Positions 27,976 through 37,173 of a stretch of 64,000 bases of DNA are shown piece after piece. Position numbers and translations under genes: made by a program. Location: contig NZ_JAJTSZ010000002.1 of the NCBI RefSeq assembly GCF_021440195.1, positions 806,001-870,000 of the forward strand. Reading direction: 5' to 3'. The notes under the pieces are model-generated. The model had not been told where the DNA came from and searched no databases. It was given only the letters and a program-made list of their open reading frames with translations. The DNA is from Dyadobacter sp. CY356 (GTDB lineage Bacteria > Bacteroidota > Bacteroidia > Cytophagales > Spirosomataceae). The number at the start of each line of letters is the position of its first letter. Within the stretch, counting starts at the first letter, position 1.

Positions 27976-30825
27976 ATGAGTAACGGACAGGAGATATCAA
28001 CAGATCATAATGGACTAAACCAACGTCTGAGCGTAGATTTTGCGTTAAAGGCAGCAAAACTTGGTGTATGGGAGATCAATCCAAACACAAGAATTGTGCA
28101 CTGGGACCAGCGTTGCAGGGAAATGTTTGGTTTGGACGACGATTATCTGCTTTTAGATGATATTGTTTCCCATATTCATCCGGATGACAGAGACTGGGTT
28201 GCGACAGCAAGAAATCTGGCAATGACGCCGGGGTACTCAGGAGAATATGATGTTACCTACCGTACGATCGGGGCAAAGGATAAGGTTCTTCGCTGGGTGA
28301 GGTTCACCGGAAAAGCAGAATATGACGATCAAAAAATAATAACCCGGTTTTCGGGAGTTGCTCAAGATGTTACTAAAGAAAAACAGCATCAACAGCAAAT
28401 TCAAAATAGTGAAGCCCACTTCAAAGGGCTGATTCAGCAGGCACCTTTTGCAATTGCAGTTTACAGATCCCGCGACCTGATCATCGATATAGCCAATCAG
28501 GCAATGATTGAACTTTGGGGAAAAACGCCCGCTGTGATTGGTACCAAATTATCGAATGCCTTACCGGAACTCGAAGGTCAGCCTTTCATCGGAATTCTGG
28601 AAAATGTATTCGATACAGGCGTAATCTACCAGACTGACCAGCAAATGGTTGATCTGGTTGTGAACGGAAAACTTCAGTCTTTCTGGTTTAAATTTACTTA
28701 TCAGCCTCTCACTGGGCCTGATGGCAAAGTTTACGCCATTTTAAATATGGCGGTTGATATCACTGAGCAAGTTCTGTATCAAAAGCGGATTGAAGAAAGC
28801 CAACGAAAAATTCTTGCGTCCTTCGAGCAATCTCCTGTTGCCATTGCGATTGTCAGTAATCCGGATCTGGTTTTTACCATGGCCAATCCTTTTTACGGTG
28901 AACTTGTGGGAAGATCTCCGGAGCAACTAATCGGAAAATCTTTGCTGGACATTTTACCAGAGCTTCGTGGACAAGGATTTGATACAATAATGAAGCAGGT
29001 TATGGATACCGGCATCCCCTACAAAGCTCTGGAAGTTCCGGCAACTGTTCTTAGAAACGGTAAACTGGAAACAATTTATGTGGATCTTTCGTATCAGCCA
29101 AACCAGGAGTCAGATGGAAGTATATCAGGGGTTCTGATTATTGCCACGCACGTTACGCAATTGGTTTTGGCAAGAAAAGAAGTTGAAAGCCGCGAGTCTC
29201 AGTTAAGATCAATTATTGAAAATGCACCGGCAGCAATGGGACTTTTTGTTGGAAGGGATCTAATCATCGAGCTTCCCAACCAGGCATTTATCGAAATTGT
29301 TGGAAAAGGTAACGACATTGCCGGAAAGCGACTCGCAGATGTTATGCCGGAACTTGAAAATCAGGCTTTTCTTCAGATTCTGGATGATGTGTATACCACA
29401 GGAAAGATGTTCCAAAGTCCTGGGGCACAGGTTAATATTGTGCGAAATGGCGAGATGACGCACAATTTCTATAATATCACTTATTCTCCACTTTTTGATG
29501 AATCAGGAAATGTTTATGCCATTCTGGACATTGCCATTGACGTAACGGAACAGGTTAAAGCACGTCAGCAGATTTCTGAATCTCAGCAGCAGCTGAGCGG
29601 TGCAATCGAACTGGCAGAACTGGCCACCTGGAGCCTGGATATCAAGGCAGGAAAATTTACATATTCCGGACGTTTCACAGACTGGCTGGGTCTTGACAAT
29701 GATTATTTATCGGAAAACGATGCCTACAATCCTGTACCGGAACAGTATCGACAATCAGTGGAAGAGGCTGTAAACGAAGCTATCAGACCAGGTTCTTCCG
29801 GAATATATAAAAATGAACATCCCATTATCAACCGTATAACAGGGAAACAAAGGATCATACAGGTTCAAGCCAGAGTTTTTTATGATTCCGAAGGTAATCC
29901 GGCGATTTTAAGCGGTACAGCTCAGGATGTTACAAAACAACGCGAAGTCCAGTTTACTCTGGAACAGCTTGTGCAGGAACGTACAGAAGAACTTGAAACA
30001 ACGAATGAAGAGTTAACGGCAACAAATGAAGAACTGGCTGCGATAAATGAAGAGTTTGCCGCAACAAATGACGATCTGGCCGAAGCCAATCATCTCTTGA
30101 GCCTTTCCAATCAAAACCTGGAACAGTTCGCATACATTGCCAGCCACGATCTTCAGGAGCCGCTCAGAAAAATACAACAGTTTGGTGATCTTCTTAAAAA
30201 GAAATACGACTCTCCATCCCCCGACGCGCTTATATACCTGGACAGGATGCAATCTGCTGCCACAAGGATGTCAACGCTGATCACTGATCTTTTGACTTAT
30301 GCTCGTATTTCTAATAATCCTCAGGAGTCCCAACAGATTTCTTTGCATGATGTAATCAGTACAACTTTGTCGGATCTGGAATACCGTATTCAGCAAACCA
30401 ATGCTCAGATAACTGTGGATCAGCTGCCAATAATAAATGGAAACAAGATTCAATTGGGACAGCTGTTTCAGAATCTGCTTAGCAATGCATTAAAATTCCA
30501 CGATTCGCAAAATATACCCCGCATTCATATACGTTCAAGATTGATCAATACGGCTGATCTTCCTGCGCATGTAAAACCATCGCGCTGGTCTTCCACGTAT
30601 CATTTAATATCCGTGTCCGATAATGGAATTGGATTTGAACAGCAATATGCGGACAGAATTTTCCAGGCATTTCAACGGCTGCATGGTAAGAGCGAATATG
30701 AAGGTACCGGAATCGGGCTTGCCATTTGTGACAAGGTGGTAAACAATCACGGAGGCGCCATTACAGCCATCAGCCAGCCTGGTCAGGGCGCAGTATTTGA
30801 AATTTACTTACCTTCTGATTTTTGA
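27976..30825 (+). CDS. Multi-PAS sensor histidine kinase
   Basis: A 949-residue cytoplasmic kinase without membrane helices. It carries about five PAS/PAC units in tandem (beginning near residues 20, 148, 278, 408 and 535). Then comes a long coiled coil of repeated TNEEL-type heptads (about residues 670-715), a HisKA dimerisation domain with His724 in IASHDLQEPLRK, and a HATPase domain (NLLSNALKFHD, DNGIGFE, GTGIGLAI). The lack of any transducer domain suggests a soluble redox, light or ligand sensor. It lies 71 bases after a receiver gene and probably forms a phosphorelay with it. Confidence 0.93.
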   Translation: MSNGQEISTDHNGLNQRLSVDFALKAAKLGVWEINPNTRIVHWDQRCREMFGLDDDYLLLDDIVSHIHPDDRDWVATARNLAMTPGYSGEYDVTYRTIGAKDKVLRWVRFTGKAEYDDQKIITRFSGVAQDVTKEKQHQQQIQNSEAHFKGLIQQAPFAIAVYRSRDLIIDIANQAMIELWGKTPAVIGTKLSNALPELEGQPFIGILENVFDTGVIYQTDQQMVDLVVNGKLQSFWFKFTYQPLTGPDGKVYAILNMAVDITEQVLYQKRIEESQRKILASFEQSPVAIAIVSNPDLVFTMANPFYGELVGRSPEQLIGKSLLDILPELRGQGFDTIMKQVMDTGIPYKALEVPATVLRNGKLETIYVDLSYQPNQESDGSISGVLIIATHVTQLVLARKEVESRESQLRSIIENAPAAMGLFVGRDLIIELPNQAFIEIVGKGNDIAGKRLADVMPELENQAFLQILDDVYTTGKMFQSPGAQVNIVRNGEMTHNFYNITYSPLFDESGNVYAILDIAIDVTEQVKARQQISESQQQLSGAIELAELATWSLDIKAGKFTYSGRFTDWLGLDNDYLSENDAYNPVPEQYRQSVEEAVNEAIRPGSSGIYKNEHPIINRITGKQRIIQVQARVFYDSEGNPAILSGTAQDVTKQREVQFTLEQLVQERTEELETTNEELTATNEELAAINEEFAATNDDLAEANHLLSLSNQNLEQFAYIASHDLQEPLRKIQQFGDLLKKKYDSPSPDALIYLDRMQSAATRMSTLITDLLTYARISNNPQESQQISLHDVISTTLSDLEYRIQQTNAQITVDQLPIINGNKIQLGQLFQNLLSNALKFHDSQNIPRIHIRSRLINTADLPAHVKPSRWSSTYHLISVSDNGIGFEQQYADRIFQAFQRLHGKSEYEGTGIGLAICDKVVNNHGGAITAISQPGQGAVFEIYLPSDF

Positions 30826-30845
30826 TATATACCAGATACATAATT

Positions 30846-30886
30846 AAATTCCCCCTTTCAGCGGATTTGAAAGGGGGAATTTTTAT
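30846..30886. terminator. Bidirectional terminator
   Basis: Perfect 15-base stem (30846-30860 with 30868-30882) and seven-base loop between two convergent genes. T-runs flank it on both strands, so it serves both. Confidence 0.9.
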
Positions 30887-32043
30887 TATGGTTTCAACAC
30901 AACCTTTACACAATCTTCTTCCTTTTCCTGGAAAATCTTATAGCCATGTGCGGCCTCTTCCAATGGGAGCGTATGCGTGATAATATCATCCAGAATTACT
31001 TTTTCATCTCTGACCAGATCAATCAGATGATCAATATAATTCAAAACCGGTGCCTGCCCCTGTTTGATTGTTAATCCTTTGTCAAAAATCCGGTGCATAG
31101 GAAAATTATCATATGTTGAACCATAAACACCTACGATGGACACCGTCCCCATACGACGCACCGCTTCAAAACACATTTCAAGCACTTTTGGCGAACCTAC
31201 TTCAAAATTGATAGCAGCTTTTGCTTTATCAAGAAATGATCTTTCGGGCTCAAAACCTACCGCATCCACACAAACATCTGCTCCCCTGCCTCCTGTCATA
31301 TCGCGAATGGCCGCAACAACATCAACTTCGTGCGGATTCAGTGTTTCGACTTTATTTACTCTTTTTGCTTTTTCCAGACGATAATTCAGCGGATCAATAG
31401 CAATAACGCGGCTTGCACCGTTAATCCAGGCAGCCTTCTGTGCCATCAGACCCACTGGTCCGGACCCGAAGATTGCAACTACTTCGCCACCTTTCAGCTG
31501 AGCCCAGTCAATCGCAGACCAACCTGTCGGGAAAATATCAGTTAAAAATAAAACCTGCTCATCAGTCATATTATCCGGAACAATCCGGGGACTTATGTCA
31601 GCATAGGGCACGCGCACATATTGAGCCTGCCCGCCGGAATATCCACCGTACAGGTCGGTATAACCAAACAATGCGCCACCTTTTTGATCCAACATATCGC
31701 CATTTGGGCCATAATGTTTAAAATTGGAATTTTCACAGGCAGGAGAGGCCTCATGCGTGCAGAAAAAGCAGTTACCACAAGAAATCGGAAATGGTACCAC
31801 CACACGATCTCCTTTTTTCAAATTTGTAATGGCAGATCCAACTTCCTCAACAATTCCCATAAATTCATGTCCTAAAACCATATCTTCCTTTTGAGGAACG
31901 GATCCGCTCATTATGTGAAGATCAGATCCACAAATTGCTGTGGAAGTTACTTTCAGAATAATATCTCTTGGATCTAGAATTTCCGGATCTGGTACATTAT
32001 CGACGCTGATATCGCCTGGTTTGTGAAATACGGCAGCTTTCAT
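30886..32043 (-). CDS. Zinc-dependent alcohol dehydrogenase
   Basis: A 385-residue medium-chain dehydrogenase. Catalytic zinc ligands lie in STAICGSDLH and GHEFMG; the structural zinc site is formed by the four cysteines in SCGNCFFCTHEASPAC (about residues 93-107); the Rossmann fold begins at VAIFGSGPVG. Sequence and length resemble glutathione-independent formaldehyde dehydrogenase-like or threonine dehydrogenase-like enzymes. Substrate not resolved. It is transcribed alone and ends at the shared terminator. Confidence 0.88.
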   Translation of the reverse strand: MKAAVFHKPGDISVDNVPDPEILDPRDIILKVTSTAICGSDLHIMSGSVPQKEDMVLGHEFMGIVEEVGSAITNLKKGDRVVVPFPISCGNCFFCTHEASPACENSNFKHYGPNGDMLDQKGGALFGYTDLYGGYSGGQAQYVRVPYADISPRIVPDNMTDEQVLFLTDIFPTGWSAIDWAQLKGGEVVAIFGSGPVGLMAQKAAWINGASRVIAIDPLNYRLEKAKRVNKVETLNPHEVDVVAAIRDMTGGRGADVCVDAVGFEPERSFLDKAKAAINFEVGSPKVLEMCFEAVRRMGTVSIVGVYGSTYDNFPMHRIFDKGLTIKQGQAPVLNYIDHLIDLVRDEKVILDDIITHTLPLEEAAHGYKIFQEKEEDCVKVVLKP

Positions 32044-32298
32044 AAAGTTTGTTTTTAGTTTGATGATTGGGCATTTGATAAAAACAAGTATACCACGATT
32101 TTAAACCTTCTGGCATGACAGGGCTTGTAGAATTGATTGCCTTAATATCGACGGCGGATCAGCAAAAAAATTAAAAGTACCCGAATAAAGGAATATCCGC
32201 CCCTGATGATTTATGTAACTTGTGCGTTAACCCCTTATAGTTAGCTATCATATCGGCAAGAATATTTATAAACCGAAATTTCTATTCTTTTCATTTTA

Positions 32299-32352
32299 TT
32301 GACATAGATCAATGTTTGCCGTCATGCAGTGCAGCATCTTTGCATGATCAAA
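32299..32352 (+). promoter_or_regulatory. FNR/Crp-like sites before the DUF2798-regulator operon
   Basis: TTGACATAGATCAA (32299-32312) matches the FNR consensus TTGAT-N4-ATCAA with one change. A second, looser palindrome TTTG-N6-CAAA lies at 32339-32352. Both precede an operon that encodes a Crp/Fnr-family regulator, so autoregulation is likely. The surrounding 32044-32368 region holds no gene. Confidence 0.5.
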
Positions 32353-32368
32353 TAGAAAATCAGGCAAA

Positions 32369-32593
32369 ATGAAACAGAAATATTTTAAGTACATCAATAC
32401 CCTTTTTGTGGTTATTCCTATGACGCTGATTATGGCCTTTGTCGGGTTGATCCGCAATTATGGATTCGGTCAGGATTGGTTTTACAAGTTTATCAGCGCA
32501 TGGAGCGTTATGTTGCCTGTGGCTTATGGAGCCGCATTTTTGATAATTCCTAATGCCAGAAAACTTGCAGAAAAATTCTCCTCAAAACCATGA
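32369..32593 (+). CDS. DUF2798 membrane protein
   Basis: A 74-residue protein with two hydrophobic helices, matching DUF2798 (FVVIPMTLIMAFVGLIRNYG and WSVMLPVAYGAAFLIIP). Function unknown in the family. It overlaps the next gene by four bases (ATGA), so the two are translationally coupled. Confidence 0.75.
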   Translation: MKQKYFKYINTLFVVIPMTLIMAFVGLIRNYGFGQDWFYKFISAWSVMLPVAYGAAFLIIPNARKLAEKFSSKP

Positions 32594-33168
32594 ATGACAT
32601 ATTTGAACAGGTAATTTTTTACATAAAAGAAAGAATTCAGGTTTCGCCGTCAGAAGTCGAAATCATACTTTCCTATTTCAAACCGTACCGAGCTCAAAAA
32701 AATGAAATTTTGATACAGCAAGGCCAGATCGGGCAACGCACATTTTTTGTTGGTAAGGGTTGTCTCCGGATATTTTTCAATAATGAACAGGGCCAGGATA
32801 CTACACGTTATATTGCTTTTGAAAATAATTTCGCAACCAGTCTTGTGAGTTTTATTACAGGCGAACCCTCACAGGAATTTATCCAGGCCGTTGAAAATTC
32901 TGATTTACTTTATATCACCCAGCAAGATTTTTATCACCTTCTGGAAATCATTCCTTCCTGGGATAAGTTCTACCGGATTTATTTAGAAAAAGCATATGTA
33001 AATAATACAAACCGGCTGATGTCATTTGTAACCATGGAAGCCAGAGAACGATATCATTTGCTCCTTCAACAGAATCCAACGATTGTAATGCGTTTGCCAA
33101 ATAAACTGGTCGCCTCGTATCTGAACATTTCCCAGGAAACATTAAGCAGGCTGAAAGGAAAAATCTGA
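32590..33168 (+). CDS. Crp/Fnr-family transcriptional regulator
   Basis: A 192-residue regulator: cyclic-nucleotide-binding beta barrel (ILIQQGQIGQRTFFVGKGCLRIFF) and a C-terminal helix-turn-helix (NKLVASYLNISQETLSRLKGKI). It has only one cysteine in the sensor part, so it cannot carry the iron-sulfur cluster of true Fnr. In this group the ligand is usually unknown. It is coupled to the DUF2798 gene and preceded by an FNR-like palindrome that it may bind. Confidence 0.88.
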   Translation: MNDIFEQVIFYIKERIQVSPSEVEIILSYFKPYRAQKNEILIQQGQIGQRTFFVGKGCLRIFFNNEQGQDTTRYIAFENNFATSLVSFITGEPSQEFIQAVENSDLLYITQQDFYHLLEIIPSWDKFYRIYLEKAYVNNTNRLMSFVTMEARERYHLLLQQNPTIVMRLPNKLVASYLNISQETLSRLKGKI

Positions 33169-33283
33169 AACAGGTATAATTGTCATTTATTGTCAGGATT
33201 TGGTCATTAGTAATCGAAAAATTATTGTTTGTGGAAATTACTGACGGTAGTGACATACGTTTGATTCTGAAGACGATAAGATG

Positions 33284-34147
33284 TCAGTATGTTTCATAAA
33301 CGTATTCCAGGGTTTCGTCAATATAACTTTCATTCTGGCCATTTTTCTTTTTTGTAACACGTGTAAGCGGAAGCCCCTGACCATTATAGGTGTAGTCGTA
33401 AGTGGCCTGGTAATCACCTATTGATTCTGATCGTATATTGTTTTTGCTGAGAGACAGAAAATTATCTATTCCGCCATAGTATGTATAATAATTGAAATTT
33501 CCCTGAGAAGGTCTTGCCGGCCCGTTGGGCGCAGGAATGATGAAGTTTCCATAGAAAGGATTTACCTGATCATCATAAGTATATTCAGATTCAGAATTTG
33601 TGATCGACGATACATTTTTTGTGAATGTGGTTACAGAACTTACTGATCCAAGATTATTGCCAGGAAAATTGTAAAGAACGCTCTTAATATAAGAAACAGA
33701 CGAAAAGTTAAATTTCCTTTCACTTCCCGTAAGCATATTTCCGCTATATTGAAAAGTCATTTTGTAGACATCATCTGCTAATGCGCTATAATCAAGCTTA
33801 TTGACTTTGCCAGCCTGATTGTAGCCAAACTGATAACTTTCAGTTTTCAGATCACTAAAATTCCTGGTCACTGCTAAAAGCATATTATTGCCATCATAGG
33901 TGTAAATCGTACGGGATCTGACCGCTGCATTACTATCCGGCAACTGGTAAGATTTGAGATTACTTAAACGGCCTGCATTGTCGTAATTAAATTCTGTTAT
34001 GTTGGTTATTCCGTTGCTGTTAGGAAGTGTTTGCGTGATACTCTTAACCCTTAAACTTTGTGGAGGCAAATGATCAGTGCAGGATAAAAAAAATGTAAAT
34101 AGTAGAACTGTACACCATTTAAGTATATCGCTGGTTTCCATGATCAT
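33284..34147 (-). CDS. Lipoprotein with YD-like repeats
   Basis: A 287-residue lipoprotein with cysteine at residue 23 (FFLSC) and YD-like repeats in the mature part: EFNYDNAGRLSNLKS, YTYDGNNMLLAVT, FGYNQAGKVNKLDY and YTYNGQGLPLTRV. It is the same type as the protein at 7844-8734. The start may be the second ATG at 34141. Such proteins are numerous in Bacteroidota and of unknown role at the cell surface. Confidence 0.7.
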   Translation of the reverse strand: MIMETSDILKWCTVLLFTFFLSCTDHLPPQSLRVKSITQTLPNSNGITNITEFNYDNAGRLSNLKSYQLPDSNAAVRSRTIYTYDGNNMLLAVTRNFSDLKTESYQFGYNQAGKVNKLDYSALADDVYKMTFQYSGNMLTGSERKFNFSSVSYIKSVLYNFPGNNLGSVSSVTTFTKNVSSITNSESEYTYDDQVNPFYGNFIIPAPNGPARPSQGNFNYYTYYGGIDNFLSLSKNNIRSESIGDYQATYDYTYNGQGLPLTRVTKKKNGQNESYIDETLEYVYETY

Positions 34148-34334
34148 AAAGGGTTAAAAGTGATTATTGGTATAAATTTAATTATAAATAATATATAAAT
34201 AACATTATTTTGACAATATCGATTATACGGTATTTCCGATATAGATTTATTTAATGTTGCCATCTCAATCGTGCAACTGGTAAGGAGGATTTAGGTTGAA
34301 TTCGTTAATTTAGCGGAAATCTTACAATCTATTT

Positions 34335-35141
34335 ATGTCTTTTACAACCGTCATTACGCATGACACAGCCTTTCACGCAGATGAGATCATAGCCGTCGCC
34401 CTTCTTCGTCAGGCCGGTTATCAATTCGAATTAATACGTACCCGTGCCCCAAAAGTACTTGAAGCAGCAGTTGCGGATAAAAACACTCTAGTTCTGGATG
34501 TCGGCGGAGTTTATGATCCGGAGATGCTCAATTTTGATCACCATCAGAATAAAGAACTATTATCAGCCGCAGGATTGATTTACGAGCATTTTAAAAATGA
34601 AATTTGTCCGGTTGATGCCCAGGCCTTTTTTGGAAGGTTTATTTCATCCATAGACGTCATGGATACCAACCGTGACAATATTTTTGAAATTTGGTCTACA
34701 CTCCCAAAAGGATTTAAAAATACTTCCGGGATCCTGGGTGGCTTTAACAGAGATATGACCGATGCTCCCATGCAGTATCAACAGTTTTTAAAGGCCACAG
34801 ATATTGCTCAGGAGATTATTGGGAATGAAATTTATTCATCCGTTAAAAAAGCAAAATCTGAATCTGACTATCAATTCAGGACTGTACTTGACAATAATGT
34901 GGCTGTTTTTGATCAATTTTCTACGGTTTGGAAAGATAAAAAAGAACACATTTTTGCCGTCTTACCTCACGCAAATGGTTGGCAGCTTCAAACTGTTGAC
35001 ACCCTTGTGGCGGTGGTTCCCGAGCGTATAACCCAACTTGATGGATTTGTTTTCAGACATATTTCAGGATTTATGGCTGTTGTAAAGGACAAAGCAGTGC
35101 TTGTGGAATTTGCCAGATCACTTGATCGCTTTCAATTTTAA
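34335..35141 (+). CDS. MYG1-family protein (UPF0160)
   Basis: A 268-residue protein of the MYG1 family. It has VITHDTAFHADEIIAVALL at the N-terminus and VLDVGGVYDPEMLNFDHHQ, where the D-H-H triad resembles the DHH phosphoesterase superfamily. Eukaryotic MYG1 has been described as a 3'-5' RNA exonuclease; the bacterial role is unproven. The length is a little under the eukaryotic size. It stands alone ahead of the HU gene. Confidence 0.85.
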   Translation: MSFTTVITHDTAFHADEIIAVALLRQAGYQFELIRTRAPKVLEAAVADKNTLVLDVGGVYDPEMLNFDHHQNKELLSAAGLIYEHFKNEICPVDAQAFFGRFISSIDVMDTNRDNIFEIWSTLPKGFKNTSGILGGFNRDMTDAPMQYQQFLKATDIAQEIIGNEIYSSVKKAKSESDYQFRTVLDNNVAVFDQFSTVWKDKKEHIFAVLPHANGWQLQTVDTLVAVVPERITQLDGFVFRHISGFMAVVKDKAVLVEFARSLDRFQF

Positions 35142-35309
35142 AATATAAATCTTCCTGTTTTGCTTTGAAAATCTTTATTACTTCAACCCGGAAAATGATT
35201 TTTTCAGGCTGGAATATTTTCACGCTCAGACTTTTACTGCTTAAAAACCTGTGTGTTAACTTATAAAGGTTTACCTTTGCACTTTGTTTTACCCCACAAT
35301 ACAGACCGC

Positions 35310-35603
35310 ATGACGAAAGCAGAAACCATTTCGAAGATATCCGAACAGACAGGAATCGAAAAAGACACCGTTGAGAAAATAATTGAATCTTTTTTTGTAA
35401 CAATTAAAGATTCATTGAGTGAAGGAGAAAATGTCTATTTCCGTGGATTTGGTAGCTTTACAATCAAGCACCGGGCACAAAAAACTGCCAGAAATATTGC
35501 ACTTAATTCCACAATTATCGTGGATGCGCATGTCATTCCTTTCTTTAAGCCTTCTCCTGAATTTGTTAGTCAAATCAAAGAGGGAGTAAGCCTGGAACAA
35601 TAA
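35310..35603 (+). CDS. HU/IHF-family DNA-binding protein
   Basis: A 97-residue HU-family protein: MTKAETISKISEQTGIEKDTV for the helical half, GENVYFRGFGSFTIKHRAQKTARNI for the beta arm, ending in a short divergent tail. I start at the ATG at 35310. A -7 element TACCTTTG lies at 35272-35279. It bends and packs DNA; the closing extension after FKPSPEF is typical of Bacteroidota HU proteins. Confidence 0.92.
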   Translation: MTKAETISKISEQTGIEKDTVEKIIESFFVTIKDSLSEGENVYFRGFGSFTIKHRAQKTARNIALNSTIIVDAHVIPFFKPSPEFVSQIKEGVSLEQ

Positions 35604-35617
35604 GACCAAACGTTTTA

Positions 35618-35656
35618 AAAGCAGGCCATGTGAATATGTGGCCTGCTTTATTTTTT
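35618..35656 (+). terminator. Terminator of the HU gene
   Basis: Perfect 11-base stem (35618-35628 with 35639-35649), ten-base loop and ATTTTTT, 14 bases after the stop codon. Confidence 0.9.
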
Positions 35657-36293
35657 ATCTGCACGAAATAATAACATCTATGCTGTAAATCTCCGCGCAG
35701 CTTCTTCTCCCCGCATTAAGAAACCTTCAAATAAGATTATATCGGTATATATCCTAAATGGAATTAGTATTCCTTAAAGGATGTCGTATACTTTTAGTAA
35801 ATTGGCATATACAATTGCTATCACACATCCGTTAGAAATCCCAATTAAAAATGTACGATACGCACGGCTGAAAATTTTCAGGATTTGACGAGAAAGTTTC
35901 TGCATAAAGTGTTTATCAACAAAAACAGGATTACAAAAAATGTAATCCTGTTCCTCACTACGCACACACTATAGGATCAGTTTTTCAATTTCCTGAAAAA
36001 CATAAAACCTTATTTAACCATCATAACGTTGAGCATTTATTATGTCTTTACAAGTACCTGAAAAATATATTTTGTCACCTAACCCCTTGTATTACTAACC
36101 TTATGGAATTTTGTAATTCTGTATATTTAAAAGTAGCGTATATTAATATTATGTTTACAGTTGAATATGAGGATTACGATAATAGCCTTTAATCAAAAAA
36201 AATTAGTTTAACAGACATAAAACCTTCCTTACTGTTATTGAGTCCCATTAATTGATAATACTAATTCCGTAATAAAAATACATGTATTGAGTT
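35657..36293. other. Gene-free A/T-rich region
   Basis: About 640 bases without a convincing gene. It holds an orphan minus-strand terminator (separate entry) and a very A/T-rich part at 36000-36290. A small minus-strand frame at 35774-35965 is not supported, since it would run through that terminator. Confidence 0.5.
35920..35951 (-). terminator. Orphan terminator, minus strand
   Basis: Perfect 11-base stem (35925-35935 with 35941-35951) and five-base loop. On the minus strand it is followed by TTTTTGTTG, so it would stop transcription coming from the right. No gene is evident on that strand between here and 37 kb. Confidence 0.6.
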
Positions 36294-36380
36294 ATGGAAC
36301 AGAAACAATTTCGACCAGTTTTACTATTATTCGACCAATGCGGTAAATTTTCAGACGAACAGATGAATCACCGACTATGA
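36294..36380 (+). CDS. Small ORF coupled to the LytTR regulator
   Basis: A 28-residue frame beginning MEQKQFRP, whose TGA overlaps the regulator's ATG (ATGA). It contains one cysteine and no signal peptide. It may be a coupling leader peptide or spurious; the exact overlap is the only support. Confidence 0.3.
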   Translation: MEQKQFRPVLLLFDQCGKFSDEQMNHRL

Positions 36381-37165
36381 GTGCGATTTTACAATGTTTT
36401 ATCATCGATGATGAGCCTGGTGCACGCGAAGTCATCAGAAAATTTGTTGCCCGTGTACCTTTTTTAGAAGTGGTCGGTGAATTTGGAAATGCTGTTGATG
36501 CCCTTTTCCAGATGCAGAGCCTTAAACCGGATTTAATATTTTTGGATGTAGAAATGCCGGAAATGAACGGTTTTGAATTTATAAGGTCATTAAAGGGTAA
36601 CATGAGACCTAAAATCCTAATGTTTTCTGCCTACTCCGATTATGCCCTGGAAGGTTTTGAACATGAAGTGACAGACTATATACTAAAACCCGTTTCCTTC
36701 GAAAGATTTATCAGAGCAATCAACAGGGTTACCGAACTACTTTCGCTGAACACAGAAAAAACGGGAATAAGCCAGCAGGACCTTTCCGCATCGATGCCCT
36801 TAAAGTTGCCTTCACCAACCAAAAGAGAACAAAATGGAAGTGACTTTCTTCTAATAAAGGAAGATAAAAAGCTTGTCAGGGTGATACCGGAAGATATTTT
36901 GCTGATAGAGGCAATGAAGGACTATATTAAAATTTTTCTACCCGGAAAAACAATTATCACCCTGAGTACCATGACTAAAATGGAATCCATGCTGCCGGTG
37001 AACCGTTTTATTCGTGTAAACCGCTCCAATATTATCAGGATCAATGCCATAGGAGAAATAGACGGAAATCAAATTACTACGACAGACGGCAGGAAGGTCG
37101 ACATTGGAGTTACTTATAGAGAAGTTGTACTGGAAGCTTTGAAAAAAGCAGCTGAAAACAAATAA
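36377..37165 (+). CDS. LytTR-family response regulator
   Basis: A 262-residue regulator: receiver domain with acidic pocket IIDDE and phosphoacceptor Asp57 in FLDVEMPEMNG, then a linker, and a LytTR DNA-binding domain (about residues 155-255; KLVRVIPEDILLIEAMKDYI, FIRVNRSNIIRINAI). It is followed nine bases later by its LytS-type kinase gene. LytTR regulators often control peptide and bacteriocin loci and bind paired direct repeats. The nearest downstream target is the lanthipeptide-like locus, where a direct repeat precedes the precursor gene. Confidence 0.93.
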   Translation: MSAILQCFIIDDEPGAREVIRKFVARVPFLEVVGEFGNAVDALFQMQSLKPDLIFLDVEMPEMNGFEFIRSLKGNMRPKILMFSAYSDYALEGFEHEVTDYILKPVSFERFIRAINRVTELLSLNTEKTGISQQDLSASMPLKLPSPTKREQNGSDFLLIKEDKKLVRVIPEDILLIEAMKDYIKIFLPGKTIITLSTMTKMESMLPVNRFIRVNRSNIIRINAIGEIDGNQITTTDGRKVDIGVTYREVVLEALKKAAENK

Positions 37166-37173
37166 GAATTTCG

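Noticed and set aside
30001..30120. Tandem repeat in the multi-PAS kinase as a DNA repeat element
   Set aside because: The repetition is the TNEEL-type heptad coiled coil of the protein, usual before HisKA domains.
35774..35965. Minus-strand 63-codon frame with one hydrophobic segment
   Set aside because: It would be transcribed through the perfect minus-strand terminator at 35925-35951 located within it, and it has no family match.
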